From Hyaloscypha bicolor E (lineage: Eukaryota; Ascomycota; Leotiomycetes; Helotiales; Hyaloscyphaceae), in assembly GCF_002865645.1 (NCBI RefSeq), contig NW_020194685.1, forward strand, positions 2,257,363-2,321,362: DNA of 64,000 bases, in the 5' to 3' direction. Made by a program: the position numbers and the translations under genes. This document shows, one piece after another, positions 1 through 13,532 of this stretch. The notes under the pieces are model-generated. The model was not told the origin of the DNA, ran no database searches, and was given only the letters and a program-made list of their open reading frames with translations. The stretch's first letter is position 1. Each line of letters begins with the position of its first letter.

Positions 1-394
1 ATATAATAGTAAGGTTTCTATAGTTCTATTTAATATAAATACTATTATACTAAAGTTAGATTTAAAGATTTTATATAAGTATATAATTAATTAGACTATA
101 TATTATAATATTAAAGTTTTTAAAATTATTCTAGAATAGATCCTATAAATTATTATTACTCTTCTTATATAAGATATACTAATATATCTTAGTAGTTATA
201 TATTTCTGAAGTTTAGCCTTTATTATAGTTACTAGATTAATACTGTTTTTCTATTTCTTAATTAGTTTTTTTCTCTTATTAGTATCTATACTAAACTAAA
301 TTCAGGTTCTCCCTAGTATATATATATGATTTGTAATAGGAGGAATTCGAAGATAAGGTAGTTTATAGTAGGTTTATAGAAAGGATTTAGTAAT

Positions 395-560
395 AAAGAT
401 ATTTAGATACCTGGTTTAGATACTAGATACCTAGCTCAAATACCTAATTAAGATACTAGATATCTAATTCAGATACCTGATTAAGATACCAGATACCTGA
501 TTATTGAGATACTAGATATCTGGTTTAGATACCAGATACCCCAGATATCTAGGAGTATTA
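395..560. repeat. Degenerate tandem GATAC-type repeat
   Basis: A run of imperfect units built on GATACCAGATACCTGATT and variants (AGATACTAGATATCT) repeats roughly every 15-20 bases. Similar units reappear near 2,865-2,900. The C/T alternations between copies look like RIP decay of a once more uniform satellite. Confidence 0.6.
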
Positions 561-1602
561 TAGGTATTAAAATAAATATTTTGCCTTTAAATATTTCATT
601 TATAATAAGAAATTTAGGAAGTGAAATATTATAATTCCGGGAGAGTCTAAAACTCAAAGAACTCGATTTAATAATAAAATCGAAATAGTAATTAAAGAGC
701 TTTAAGGATATATATAAGATATATATTCCGGAAAGAAGATCTTATAAATACGGGTATTATATAAATAGAAAAAATAATTTTCAAGAAAGTAATCTTGGGA
801 CTAAAAGAAGTTAGTTTTAAAGAATAATAGAAATTAAATAAATAGATAATTAAATAACTAACTACTTATTAATTAGTAAGAACTAGATATCTTCTTTATA
901 GGCTATTAAATACTTTTATAAAATTAATAAGTAGTTCCCTTCTTTAATATAGAATAAACTAGATTTGTCTTAGGTTACTAAATACTTTTAGGACTAATCT
1001 AAAATCTTTTCTAATCTATATATATAAACTAATTAGTATTAGTTTACTAGTAATATATAATATTATTATATAAATATAAAAATACTAGTTATATTAGTTA
1101 GTAAAGTTATTCTTTTTCAGAAATAGGAATTATAGTATTATAATATTAATATATAATCCCTAAATCTACTAAGCCTAAAGGGATCTAATTTATTAGTTAA
1201 GTTACTAATAAGATATAAGGTTATATAACTATATCCTATATTTTATATTCTATAACTATATATATAACTTCTAAAGAAATAGCTATACTAATAGAAAGAA
1301 ATCCAGATTTAGAATAATATCTTATATTTTTATTAAATAATAATATTCTAGCTTTTTAAAGTTTTTATAATTAGAATTTCAAATAACTAAAATTATTTTA
1401 GAATATTTTTTATTAATTAAATTATACTAAAAATAATATATTATTAGAATTATATAATAAAAATAAAAATTCTTTAAATTATATATAAAAGACTTTTAGT
1501 TTTTAATATATAATTTATAATTTAAGAAATTTAATAGAAATATTTAAAGCTTAAAAATAATATTATAAATTAGTTTTCGATTTTATTAGCTAATATAATT
1601 AT

Positions 1603-1742
1603 TTATATTTTATTATTTATATTTTATTATTTGTATTTTATTATTTATATTTTTATATTTTATTATTTATATTTTATTATTTATATTTTATTATTTATAT
1701 TTTATTATTTATATTTTATTATTTATATTTTATTATTTATTT
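1603..1742. repeat. 14-bp AT minisatellite
   Basis: Tandem units of TATTATTTATATTT, nearly perfect over about nine copies with one or two slipped units, inside the AT-rich block. A simple-sequence array with no coding content. Confidence 0.8.
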
Positions 1743-4700
1743 ATTTTTAAATATATATATTTAAAATATATTAGAGATTTTTAAAAAACTAAATCTTTTA
1801 TAAACTAATATATAATAAAATATATATATTTTTTATAGCTTTTTATATTTTAGTTTTTCTTTTTTTAATTTTAAATTATTAAAATAAAAATTATTTTATT
1901 TTATTTTTCAGGTTTTAGATTTTATATTTATAAAAAAAATATTTTTTTCGAGTTTTAATTTTTTTATTAATTTTATAAATAGAAATTTAACTAATAAATT
2001 TTTTTTTCTTAATTATATAATTAAATATTATAAAAATAAAAATAACTAGATCTAATATTTACTTTTTATTAAAAATCTCTTTTTATTTCTTTAGCTTATA
2101 TTTAAATATTATATTTTAATTAAATTATAAAAGCTTCTTTTTTATAATATTATATAATTTTCTTTAATTAATTTAAAAGAAAAAATATATTTAAAAATAA
2201 TAAATTTTTAGAAATAACTTATAATAATATTTTATTAATTAGTATTCTTTTAATATTTCTTATTAGATTACTTTTTTAATTATTATTAAAAAATACTAAT
2301 AATATAATTAAATTATATAAATTTAGGCTTGTTTTTTATAGCTATATAAACTTATATTTTTTATAATTAATTAGAATATTAATATATATAGCCTATTTTC
2401 TATTAAAAGTAATATTATAATTTCCGAAATTTAAAATAATTATAAATATATTAATATTTTATTTATTAATTAGAAATAAAACTTCTATATATTTTTTAGT
2501 AAATTTAATTAACTTTTTATTAAAACTATATATAATATAAAATAAAAAAAGAGTTATAGTTTTATTTCTAATTATTTTATAAACTAAATAAGCTTTATAT
2601 TAATAAAGATATAGTTATTAATTCTAGTATTAATAAAAGAAAAAAACTTAATTTCTAATTTATTTATATTAATAATATTATAAATATAAGATCTGGGGCC
2701 TAGAAGATATAATTAGACTATTTCTATTTCAATAATTTAAAGCTAAAAAGAGAAGAGGATCTTAAAAAAGCCTCGGATTTAAATAATTATAAGCTATATA
2801 CGGGCTTATATACTAGTTTAAGCTCGGAGTTATATATAACTATTAGGTAATTATAAATACTTTACTTAGATACTAGATATTTCTTTTAGATATTAGATAT
2901 CTTACTAGCTCTAGTCTAACTTCTATTAGTATTATATATTATAATAATTATAATAAATAATATAAAATATTATAAAAGTATTTCTTTTTATTAAATAAAT
3001 TAAGTTAATCTTTATTAAATTTATATTATAAGCCCCTAAAATAAAGACTTTTTTTTAGAAATACTTATTTTCTAATTATATATTAAAATTAGAATCTAAA
3101 TTCTCTAAATATTTTATTAAAACCAGAATTAGATATTCTAATAAAATAGAAACTAAATCTAATTTAATTCTAGAAAAAGCTATTTCAATTTCTTTATTAT
3201 ATCTAATTAAATAATATTTAATATAATAGTTAAACTTATTATAATTATAGTATTTAATAATTAAAAGATTTTCGGTTTTTATAAAATATTATTTATATTT
3301 ATAAAGAAATACATATTTAATAAAAGTAGTTAATATAAACTTTTTAGATTCTTTTTTTAAAATATATTTCTTAGAAATATAAAAAGATATAATATTAGAA
3401 ATAAACTTAGCTAAAATAGCTTTTATTTTTTTATATTTTTTAATTTTTTTATATATAACTTTAATTTATTAATTATTAATAATATAATATTAAATAAATA
3501 AATTATTATAATATATATATACTAATTTCTAAAGCTTTAATAAAAGCTTTTTATTTAATTTATATTTAATATCTTAAAAACTAATATTATTTTCTATAAA
3601 TAATTATAAAAAAAGAATATAAAACTTTTAAAATACTTAACTAGAATATATTTAAAGCTTATTAAAGTTATAGTAAATATTTTATATTTTATATTTTATT
3701 AGAATATAGCCTTTTTAAATAAAAATATAGCTTTAAGAGCTAGTAATATTAATTCGAATTATTTTTATTTATATAAGAATTAGTTAAAATAAAAGTATTA
3801 TTTATAAATTTATTAGAAATATAAATTAGTATTTTCTTATAGCTAGTTATTAAAAATAATATAATTTCTAATAAAGAAAATTAGATCTAGAAGTTCAATA
3901 ATTCTAGTATTCCTAAAAGAAATATAAGATATAAGGAATTTTAAATAGAAATAAATAAGAAATAATTCGGAATTCTTTAAAAAGATATTTAAAATATTTA
4001 AAACTATAGAAATAATAAAAATAAATAAAATAAAAGTAACTAGAATAATTATAAATTAATCTATTATAGTTATATAATATATAATATTTTCTTTAAATTT
4101 AATATTCTAGAGTTTAGTATTCTTAAAAAAAGCTTTTAATATTTTTATAATTTATTTTATATAAAATAGTTCTTTTAAGATTTTCCTAATAACTAATAAT
4201 AATTAAATTAATATTAAAAAACAAGTAATTAACTTCTTTAGCCTATTTATATAGTTCTTTAATAATAATAAGCTAATTAGTATATAAGAGCTTTTTAATA
4301 AAGAAGAAGTCTTTTCTTTTATAAATTTATTTAAAAAACCTCTAGAAATATTAATAGAATATTTGATTTAAAAAAAACTATTAATAAAATAACCTAAACT
4401 AATAAAAGCCTTAAAAGAAATTAATATTACTTCGAATTATATAATATTCTAGAAAATTAATTTATTATATTTTTCTTTTATTATATTTTCTTTTATAATC
4501 TTATTATTAATATATATATAAGACTTATAAGGTTATAGAATAAGGCTTAAAAGTAATAATTAGGTTATTAGCCTATAGGTATCTATTATTCTAAGACTTA
4601 ATTAAAGAATAGCTTTTATATAAGGTTTTTCGATTTTCGGGGTTTTTAGAAAAGTTTTTAATATATTATTAATATATATTTATAAAAATATAAATATCTA

Positions 4701-5645
4701 ATTTCTTTAAAGGTTCTAAAGCTTTTTGCTTTTATTATTCTAGAGTTTATTACTTGTATTTCTGAGGTTCTATTATCTTAGTAATACCTATATTTCTAAT
4801 AGTTTTAAATTAGTTTATTTAAAATCTTTTATAGAATTAAAAAAAATAAGCTTTAAATACTATTATAAATACGGTATTTAAGGCTTGGAAAGCAAGGTAG
4901 AAGGTCTCTTATAAAGACGATTCAAAGCTAAGGAAAAGAAAACTAGAATATAGGAGGCTGCGAGGGAGTATATATATCCTATAGTATATTAGTCCCAAAG
5001 GGCCTTAGCCTTCTAAATATCTCTAGTGCATTCCAAGCATACTTCCCTAGCGAGGCGGCCGCGTCACGTGCGTCTAGGAGGCGTCTGGGAATTGTGATAC
5101 TTTATTATTATTAGAGTTATATCTCGGATATTACTTTTCAAGCTATTTTAATTATAAATAAGTTACAGTATAATTATACTAATATAAAACTCTTATAACA
5201 AAAAGTAAAAGACATTCTGGATTACAAATATTTGAAGTTTATTCGAAATTTTATAAAGATTTAATTAAACTAAATAAGGTTAAAGAACTAGAGTTTTGAT
5301 TTTCTTATTATTTTAGTAAAGTGCAACCCCGGCAGTAATAGAGCAGATATATAATAAGTTTTATATATTACTAATATAATACTAGTAATTTTTATACCTT
5401 ATTAATTCGATTGCCTTATTACATACTAACAAACACCTTATACAAATAAAGGATTTCAGAACGAAGCAGTAAGAGGTGCATATACGGAAGGAAAGAATTC
5501 GCGTTGTCTTATAACATGTATTGCTCGTTGCCGTAACCCATTCTGTCTATTCCGCAATCTCCTTCCTTCAACAAGCTTTCTTTCTCACAGCCATATCCTT
5601 TCTTCGAGCACTGTCCTGACCTCACTATGTCTCTTTGTTACCAGC

Positions 5646-8617
5646 TTATAACTCTCCCTTCTGCAATCCACTTGTGTCTCCCTTCTCCGGGGCCAGCGGC
5701 TCCACATTCCATATGCTCTCCGCATACTCGTTAATACATCGATCACTGCTGAAGAACCCCATTCTCGACACACTGGTGATACACTTGCTGACCCACTCAT
5801 CCTGGTTCTTGTACGCCTCGTCAACCAGTGCTTGTGTTTGGTTGTAGCTATGGAAGTCGTCCGAGACGAGGTAGTAATCACCATGCTCTTCGATGGCACC
5901 GACGAGAGCAGAGAAAGCACCTGCGTCACCGAAAGTGCCTTTCTTGATTTCCTCAAAGACTTTGGTGAGATCGGGGTCGAGTGTGTGAGAACCGTAGGTG
6001 TGTGCGTGGCGGAGGTCTTCGACGTCTTCAGCGAGATTACCAAAGAGGAAGATGTTGTTCTCGCCGATTTCGCGGGTGATTTCAATCTGCTCAATTAGCC
6101 AAGCTCTGATGATCATAATTGATGAAGACTTGCATTTGCACCGTCACAAGTACCGATGATCAAACCACCATTCAACACAAACTTCATGTTCGAAGTTCCA
6201 CTTGCCTCAGTTCCAGCAGTCGAGATGTGTTCACTGATATCACTGGCAGGAATGATGATCTCAGCCTTGGAAACATTGTAATCCTCCAAGAAGATAACCT
6301 TCAAGAGGTCACCAACATCTGGATCCTTATTGACAACGGAACCAACATTGTTGATGAGATGGATGATGGTCTTGGCCATCCAGTATCCAGGCGCAGCCTT
6401 TCCGCCGAAGATGGAGACTCTGGGAGCAAGCTTCTTTCGCTCCTCAGGAGTCATAGCCTTGATAGTCAAGTATCGATGGATGACTCCAAAGATGTTCATT
6501 TGTTGGCGCTTATACTCATGTATACGCTTCACCTGGATGTCGAAAAGCGCGGAGGGATTGACAGTAACGCTGGTCGTGCTCTTGATGTGCTTGGCAAGTC
6601 GAACCTTGTTGGCGTACTTGATTTCCGCCCACTCCTTCTTGAACTCCTTGTCATCAGCATACTTCTCAAGGTCATTGAGAATATTGAGGTCCTTCAAGAA
6701 TCCAAGACCACCAGTTTTACTTGCAATAAGCTCTGACAATCTGGGATTGGCCTGGTGCAACCAACGTCTTGGAGTAATTCCATTGGTGACGTTCGTGAAC
6801 TTGTCAGGTCCGAAGATCTTGACAAAGTCCTTGAAAATGGTAGTCTTTATCAGATCAGAATGAAGCTCGGCAACACCATTGACCTTGTGAGAGCCAACAA
6901 TAGCCAAGTAAGCCATGCGCACCATCTTTGGCTGAGACTCTTCAATGATCGAAACACGACCAAGGATGTCGCGATCCTTGGGGAACTTGCGCTCAACACT
7001 TTGCAGGAAGTACAAGTTGATCTCGTAGATAATTTGGAGATGTCTTGGAAGCAAGTTCTGGAACAATGGGACAGACCACTTCTCAAGTGCTTCGGGAAGA
7101 ACAGTGTGGTTTGTGTATCCGAACTTCAAAGAGTCAGCAGAGCTAAGCAATTTGATTGCAGATACTCACAGTCTTGGAAACAATGGCCCATGCCTCATCC
7201 CACTCAAGGCCTTCGAGATCAAGAAGAATGCGTTGAAGCTCAACAACGGCGAGCGTTGGATGGGTATCATTCAATTGGATTGCAACCTGGTCAGGGAACT
7301 CGCTCCATGCACGCTTGGACTTCTTGAATCGACGAACAATATCGTAGAGTGAAGCAGCAACCCAGAAGTATTGTTGCTTCAATCGAAGCTCCTTACCACG
7401 ATCGAGATTGTCATTCGGATACAAGACAGCGCTGATGGTCTCAGCACGTTGTTGATCTGCAACGGAGCTCTCGTAGTCACCGCTATTGAACTTCTGGAAG
7501 TCGAACTCGCCACTGGCAGCTTTGCTAGACCAGAGACGCAGATTGTTGGTAGCAGGAGTGTCGAATCCAGGGATTGGGACATCATAAGCAACAGCCTTGA
7601 CGATCTCACCACCTTCCCAGGAGCTGCATTGTTTACCCTGCGTGTCTTGGTATTTTCTGACATGGCCGTAGAATTGGATCTAAAGCCGGTTAGCATGTGT
7701 CCAAACTGACGGGATTGCGGGGGAGCATACATCCACAACAACGTCATGTCTCGGAAACTCCCAAGGATTGAAGTCAAGCCAGTAATCAGGAACCTCAACC
7801 TGGTACCCATCCACAATTTCCTGTTTGAAAATACCATAACGGTATCGCAATCCATAACCCCAAGCTGGGTAGTTGAGAGACGCCAAAGAGTCCAGAAAAC
7901 AAGCAGCCAATCGACCGAGACCACCATTTCCAAGGGCAGCATCGTGCTCTTGGTTGATAATGTCTTCAATACGGAAACCCAGGTCCGCAAGACCGCCTGT
8001 AAAATGCGTTAATTCACTGCGACCAAGTGAAAGGGCAAAAATAAAGAAACTCTACCTTTAGCAACTCCCTTCAAACCCACATTCAACATGGCATTGTCCA
8101 ACGCTCTACCCATCAAGAACTCCAAACTCAGATAATACACTCTCTTGCCATCAGCAAAAGTCTGTCTTTGCTGTGTCCGATTCCACTCTGTGATCAGACG
8201 ATCCCGGAATGCCAGACTGGCGGCGGCATATGCAGCAGTCTCATCGCAATTGAACATGGAACGAGCAAGTGTAGTTTCGACATGGCGAACGACTTCTCTC
8301 TCGAAGTCTTCTTGTGTGCTAAAGCCTTTGGCAGCGAATTTCTTCCAGGCCTCGCGTTGGGGTTCGGGGATAGAAGCTGTTGGGGAATTATGCTATCAGC
8401 AAAGGGTCCATTCACAGTTGCGAAACAACCCGAGTCAAATGGTTTGGGGGAGTTGGAGAATTCACATACCCTCAACACTCTTGATCTCACCAGCTCCAAA
8501 CCCAGTAAAGGTACGCTTGTGCTTGGGTCTCGTGAAGCCCGGGCCAACCGGACCCTGAAGATCAATGGGGGCACCGGTGCTCGGACGGCGCTCCCTGGGC
8601 ATTGTGGTGTTCGACAT
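5646..8617 (-). CDS. gph1: Glycogen phosphorylase
   Basis: Cytosolic PLP enzyme that releases glucose-1-phosphate from glycogen. Six exons are inferred: 8470-8617, 8056-8376, 7731-7996, 7170-7679, 6134-7123 and 5646-6086, giving about 891 aa, the usual length. Family motifs run without a gap: the [17 protein letters not shown] glucan/PLP region, the [12 protein letters not shown] block, [23 protein letters not shown], and the C-terminal [10 protein letters not shown] with [13 protein letters not shown]. The start is the ATG of [13 protein letters not shown], which matches fungal orthologues; an in-frame ATG 19 codons upstream is less likely. The N-terminal RRPS is a plausible phosphorylation site. 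The last intron (6087-6133) appears to be GC-AG: donor GCAAGT, acceptor GAGCAG, and splicing it joins GAN to IEITREIG in frame. The gene ends about 200 bp from the RIP block. Confidence 0.95.
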
Positions 8618-10078
8618 CTTGCTTGCCGGGATCGAATTGCCCTCGTACTCCGCCTTGAAAAGATGAGAAGACATAAACCACGAGGTTGGAAGGGTTGAGG
8701 GACTCGAGAGCCCGTGCAAGGACAGCAGGCAAGCTTGAGGGGCTAGGTAGCTGATAAGCTGCAGCAGCGGGATGTTGATATTGGCGGTGCGGGGTTGTTC
8801 GAGACCGTTGCAGGGGGGGGTCAATGAATGGGGAGCTGGAAGCGCTGATCAGCGCTGGGACATGCAAATGTGCAGATGTGCAAGCTGTAAAAATACTGTA
8901 TTCAAATATTTTGAGGGGAGAAGCTGAAGGAGGGAAGAAATGTGAATGGAGGTGGTGCAAAGCAGAGCTCTCCCACGCACCGTTCGCCAATGCAAGAGCT
9001 GCCCTGTGCTATTCTGTCTGTCCCGGCCTTCCCTCGTATGATGTGAGCTCCTGCAGCTCGTGCTTGCCGATGGTGGGGTCAATTTTGGCGACCACCCCTC
9101 CTCACCCGTCAGACACCGTGGGCACTTGAGCTACACAGGGCATAAAAAGGGCCTATTGATGGCGAATCCCTTCGATGAGAGCAATTCAATCAGCAGAGCT
9201 GGAAGATCGGTGCATTCATTTGTCGTCTCGAACTTAATGTGCTCTTCTTACGATTGGGAAGGGCAGCACACGCCGGGGTCGTTCCACCGTCAAGCAACTC
9301 CTGCACGCTATCCAGGAAGACTCGAGGAGTAAGCAGGCTTTATGCCTCGAAAAGGTGCTTGAGTGTTGCAGCCCCACGCCGTTTCGATCCACTCACTCCC
9401 GGGGATCACGGCCAGCTCCAATCCAACCCAAGCCTGCATGGTGGACTGTCTGCTAGAAATCCTTCCCCTTCCAGTTTGTGATATCTGCACCGCCGGCCGG
9501 CCCGCAGAGGTAAAAGCCTTTGTCACTGCAGTCGTGCATGATCGAAATCGAAATCGAAATCCCGCTCAGCCGCGATGATGTCATTGAGGTGGTGCAATGC
9601 CAATATCACAGGACCACACTACCCTTGTTCTTTGAATTATTTACTGTACTCTGCGCCATGTACACTCGAGATCAGGCCTGGCATCTTCAATCCTAGGCAC
9701 CTGCTAGATCTCCTCTGTAATAATGCAATCGATCTTTTCCCCTCTTCCCCCTCATCGCTCGCTTCAGTCCAATAAGCACATCGTCTTCCCTAAAAGGCTT
9801 TCTCTCCATCCTTCAATATGAACGTGAATCTCAGTAGTAGACACACCAGAGAAATACCCCGCTATGTTATCGTAGCAATAGCACAGATTGTGTCTGCGCG
9901 ACAGTGTGACGAGACCGTTGGAACAAAACTAGAACATGCAGACAACGTTCCACCCCATAGTCTTGTCAGACAGCCGCTCCAGAACTCCCGTAAAACACCA
10001 AGCCAACGCCGGCGCCAATGAACGTAAGACATTTTCCAAAAGACCGAGAAAGGGGCGTGATGCATCATGACATAGAAC
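8618..10078. other. Intergenic, gph1 upstream region
   Basis: Upstream region of gph1 and downstream region of the G-alpha gene. ORFs of 65-140 codons overlap on both strands but show no family resemblance and no consistent frame. A short (ATCGAA)n run lies at about 9,541-9,560 and a poly-G run near 8,812. No gene seen. Confidence 0.6.
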
Positions 10079-11391
10079 TCAAAGAATACCAGAGTCCTTG
10101 AGAGCATTTTGGAGAATGGTCTCTTTTACTGCCGCGAAGACGAGCCTTATATTCGACGTATCCGTTGCTTGTGTGAGACTTCCCAAGTTAGCTTTGGTAC
10201 AATCGAAGTTGAGGTGGTGACTTACTGGGGATATAAGTTGAGATGTGCTCGGTTGACTTGGTTGAATCGCCAGAGGAGGTATTTCGAAGCTCTGTTGATA
10301 TCATTGCCACCCGAGTAATCCGGGAAGTAGTTGCTGAGAGGTGACCGGCCTAGCTTCTGCCTGAACAGATCCACTTTATTCAAGAACAGAATGATACTCG
10401 TCCGCATAAACCATCTCGAGTTAACAACGGAATCGAAAAGCACCAAACTTTCCATCATACGATTCTGTATATAATCAGCGCAGCAAGTGATGAGCACACG
10501 AATTGACCTACTTGATTGCTCTCTTCTAGTAGCACTTGATCGTATTCGCTCAGAGCCACGCAGAAGATGATTGAGGTCACATTCTCGAAGCAATGAATCC
10601 ATTTTTTTCTTTCACTTCTTTGCCCGCCCACATCGAACATGCTAGGAGTTATTAGCTCTGCCACAAGTTTTCCGTGCCGCCCAAACCTACTGTATGCTCA
10701 GTGAGCCCATAGAAAACCTGGTCTCGTAGATGCCGGTCGTTTTTGTTCGTGCTCTCAATACATCTGCCTCTACAGGTATGTACTCGGGCGCTGCAATTCT
10801 GGTAGCCTCCTCAAAGAAACTAATCCTGTCAATACGCATCTCCAATGATCCGGCCTCTTGACCTACTATGGTGCAGAATCCATCAAGTAGAATTCACTCT
10901 GCCTCTCCATCACCTTTTCTATACTCCTGTCTTGCCATAATGATGTGACCGCCTCTCCAACCTTCGGAGCCAGTGGGGTATGCGGATCCGGATCGACCTG
11001 ATATTCCATCAAATAATCACTAAACTCGACGTTTGTTGGAGTCGCAGGGTCGATTCCAAACTGCCGCATAGCCCCAATCAAAGCTTTCGCGCAATCGACG
11101 AGGTTCTTATATATCGTGGATCGATAGAGAGCAAGTTCATCCACGGAATATCCCTTTTGATGTATAATCTTCATCTGCTTGACAATCGTCGATTTTCCGC
11201 TCTCCCCGGATCCTTCATGAAAGTGTTAGCGGGGTGTTCAATCATTCTGCCTATGCGCGCGGCATACCCAAGAGCAAGATCTTGCATTCTCGTCGAAGTC
11301 GCCTTGAGTCTTCCTCCAACGTCTTATCGATTTGCTGACTACGCTTCTTCATCTCCTCCTGTTCGCTCGAGGTCGACATGCAAGCTCCCAT
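10079..11391 (-). CDS. gpa3: Heterotrimeric G protein alpha subunit, class III
   Basis: Signalling GTPase of the fungal GNA-3/MagA/GanB class, acting at the plasma membrane upstream of cAMP. The N-terminus MGACMS carries the myristoylation glycine and palmitoylation cysteine. The P-loop GSGESGKS is split by an intron (11213-11267). The switch regions LRARTKTTG (catalytic Arg) and [12 protein letters not shown] (catalytic Gln) follow, then FLNKVDLF (NKxD) and QATDTSN (TCAT-like box). The C-terminus KDSGIL fits class III rather than the class I ending. Further introns fall after DSAP (acceptor GATTAG, giving YFFEE), before MFDVGG, inside the SNQNRMME region, and between YPH and LTQ. Length is about 355 aa, normal for the family. 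No key residue is missing. Confidence 0.93.
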
Positions 11392-13532
11392 CTTGCTTCC
11401 GTCTCTTTGGGCTGCAAGCGCAACCTCGCCGTTTGTCTATTGGTTATAGGAGGCGGAATGACTGCGGACACTCTTGCCAAAATTGGTTTCGAGTGGGCGG
11501 GGCGATCGCTATCACGGTGGACAAAGGACAATGTGACAATGTCGAGGTCGTCGTAAATCTCGCAGCTTCGTGGATCCCGGCAGAGCGCCCATGCAGTTCA
11601 AGACTGGGCGATCAGATATTTCCAGGGTCCAGGAATCCGAATTCAGGGCGCATTCGACTCCCAAACAAGTTGTGACAATGATGTTGTCGGAAAAGTATGT
11701 TTCCGTCCCGATTCCGCAAGCCCTCCAGCTGGGGGAGATGTCGAGGGGAACGATGCTCGAGTACCCGAGGTGCGTCCTCTCTGCGCCAATTGTCGCTGGC
11801 AGCCCGCAGCGGCAGGCCTTTGTCGGACAGCGGAAAATTCGTCGAGGGCGAGGAGTTCAGAGATGGATATCGAAGTTGACGGTGGTGTAGCTTCGAAGTA
11901 GGTAGGTGGCAGGCAAGTGTGGTGGAGCTACCGGCAGGTAGTCTGATCGCTGGGAGGCTGAACACTAGGGCCAAGCAAAGCAAAAGCAGAGCAGAGCAGA
12001 ACAGTTGGCCAGCACTTTTCGCTTGCCCGCGGCTTCCAGGCAGCGAGGCGCGCAATGCTGTATCTTTGTGTGAAATGGCTCTCGTCAGCAGTCGACCGGA
12101 CAAAGCAACGGGCGATTCCGATTGTTTTCCGCCGTCAGGGCCGGATAGATGATCCAATCGTTCGTGGATGAGACAAAAGGGTAGGAAGGCTCAGTCAGCA
12201 CGCAGTGTTCATAGTACCTCCGCATTTGTTTTGATACGCTTTTCGAGGCCCTTAGAAACAGGAGGAGCGGGAGGAGCAGGAGGCACAGGAGGGACGGGCT
12301 GCCTACCAAGCACAGTACTTCGTATGCCTGTTGGTCGCCCCCGTCTGTGCTGGATCGAGTCGAAGTTGCACGCCTCCACAGCAGCGGTATCAAATTCGTG
12401 CTTCTGATCCCTGTGGGGGCAGCGTGGTTGGGGAGGACGGGGAGGCCTGTGAACCGTGCAGAGGGGATGGGGGATGGGCGTGCGACGTCTTTCGAAAACC
12501 GCCTGCTGCCCACATGTCTGTCATTCTGCTTCAAGTCGCCAGCTCGAGCAACTGGAGGGGAAAGGGGTTTCAGGCGACTCCCACTCTTCGCCGCGGCCCT
12601 TCCTCTGGAACTACTCCGAACACAAATAGCCAAGGCACACATCGCAATCTTGGAGGCCATCAGATGACACTGCCCTCTCTCCATGCATTCGCAGGCATAG
12701 CAAGAGTATCACGGCCAGAGAAATTATCCAACACGCCTGATCTCCTTGTCATGACCCGTGGTGGTTGCTCATGCGAGCTGCCAAGCTGGCCACGACCAGG
12801 AGACACGCCGTGCGTCTTCGACGGACACCGTTCAGAAAGATTCACGTTCTCTCGTCAGTTCCAGCAGCAATGTGCAAAATCGAGCAAGGCCTGTACTTGC
12901 TCTTATCTGGTAATTTTTAATATCAAAATGCCTGGTTATGCCTGGTCACAATATACATCCATCTGCTGGCAGCCTACCAGCAATCTCCCGACTGGCCATG
13001 ACTTCTTGCAACACCATCACGGACTATGGACATCGAATCTCGAATTGAAGAAATGTGCAAAGCACTATCATCAGCGTCCATTTGGCTGGAGGGACTTTTC
13101 TCAGGGAAGAAACGGAACCACCCAGATCACCAACCAGCCGACGATCCACCACCATCACCACCACCATCACCGCCACCGCCACCATCCCAGCTGCCACGCG
13201 AGACCTCCTTTCGCTTGCTTGGGTCGTGTGTCTTGGAGTTTTGGCTTGGTCTCTTCACTCCACCCCGCTCCCCACGGGCTTGGATGGAGAAGGTATATTG
13301 TTGTGCATCTCTCCTTTCGCACAGCCATCTTTAACGATCCGTCCTTGACAGTCTAGAATTTCTTCCCGTCTCTATACCTTACAGATCCTTTTTCACTTCT
13401 TAAAACATCCGCATCGCATCAAACTTGGCCCGGATAATCCTCGTGGCTTCATCTCCAGCACCTCCAACAAGCCCCTAAGCCACGCATTTACACCAACCGC
13501 ACAACACCTCCTAATCCAGCACCCACCCCGCT
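11392..13532. other. Long upstream region of gpa3
   Basis: No convincing gene. A 341-codon plus-strand ORF (12331-13356) and a 199-codon minus-strand ORF (12085-12684) are open, but they overlap on opposite strands and look compositional. The plus ORF runs through a CAC/CAT microsatellite at about 13,148-13,195 that encodes a histidine run. Pyrimidine-rich stretches and several STRE-like CCCCT motifs fit a long promoter. Confidence 0.45.

Larger units (their letters stand above)
1..5450. repeat. AT-rich, RIP-mutated gene-free block
   Basis: Very AT-rich sequence in which CA and TG dinucleotides are almost absent while TA is abundant; many whole 60-base lines contain neither CA nor TG. This is the expected product of repeat-induced point mutation (CpA to TpA) on old transposon copies. 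Every frame is full of TAA/TAG stops and no ORF longer than about 60 codons is reported here. No transposon domain can be recognised any more. GC content rises from about 4,980 and normal genic composition resumes by about 5,460. The start lies outside the window. Confidence 0.85.

Noticed and set aside
12085..12684. 199-codon minus-strand ORF
   Set aside because: Opposed by plus-strand ORFs over the same bases; composition looks like leader sequence upstream of gpa3.
12331..13356. 341-codon plus-strand ORF with a histidine-rich stretch
   Set aside because: The His run is a CAC/CAT microsatellite, the frame overlaps other ORFs on both strands, and no part resembles a protein family.
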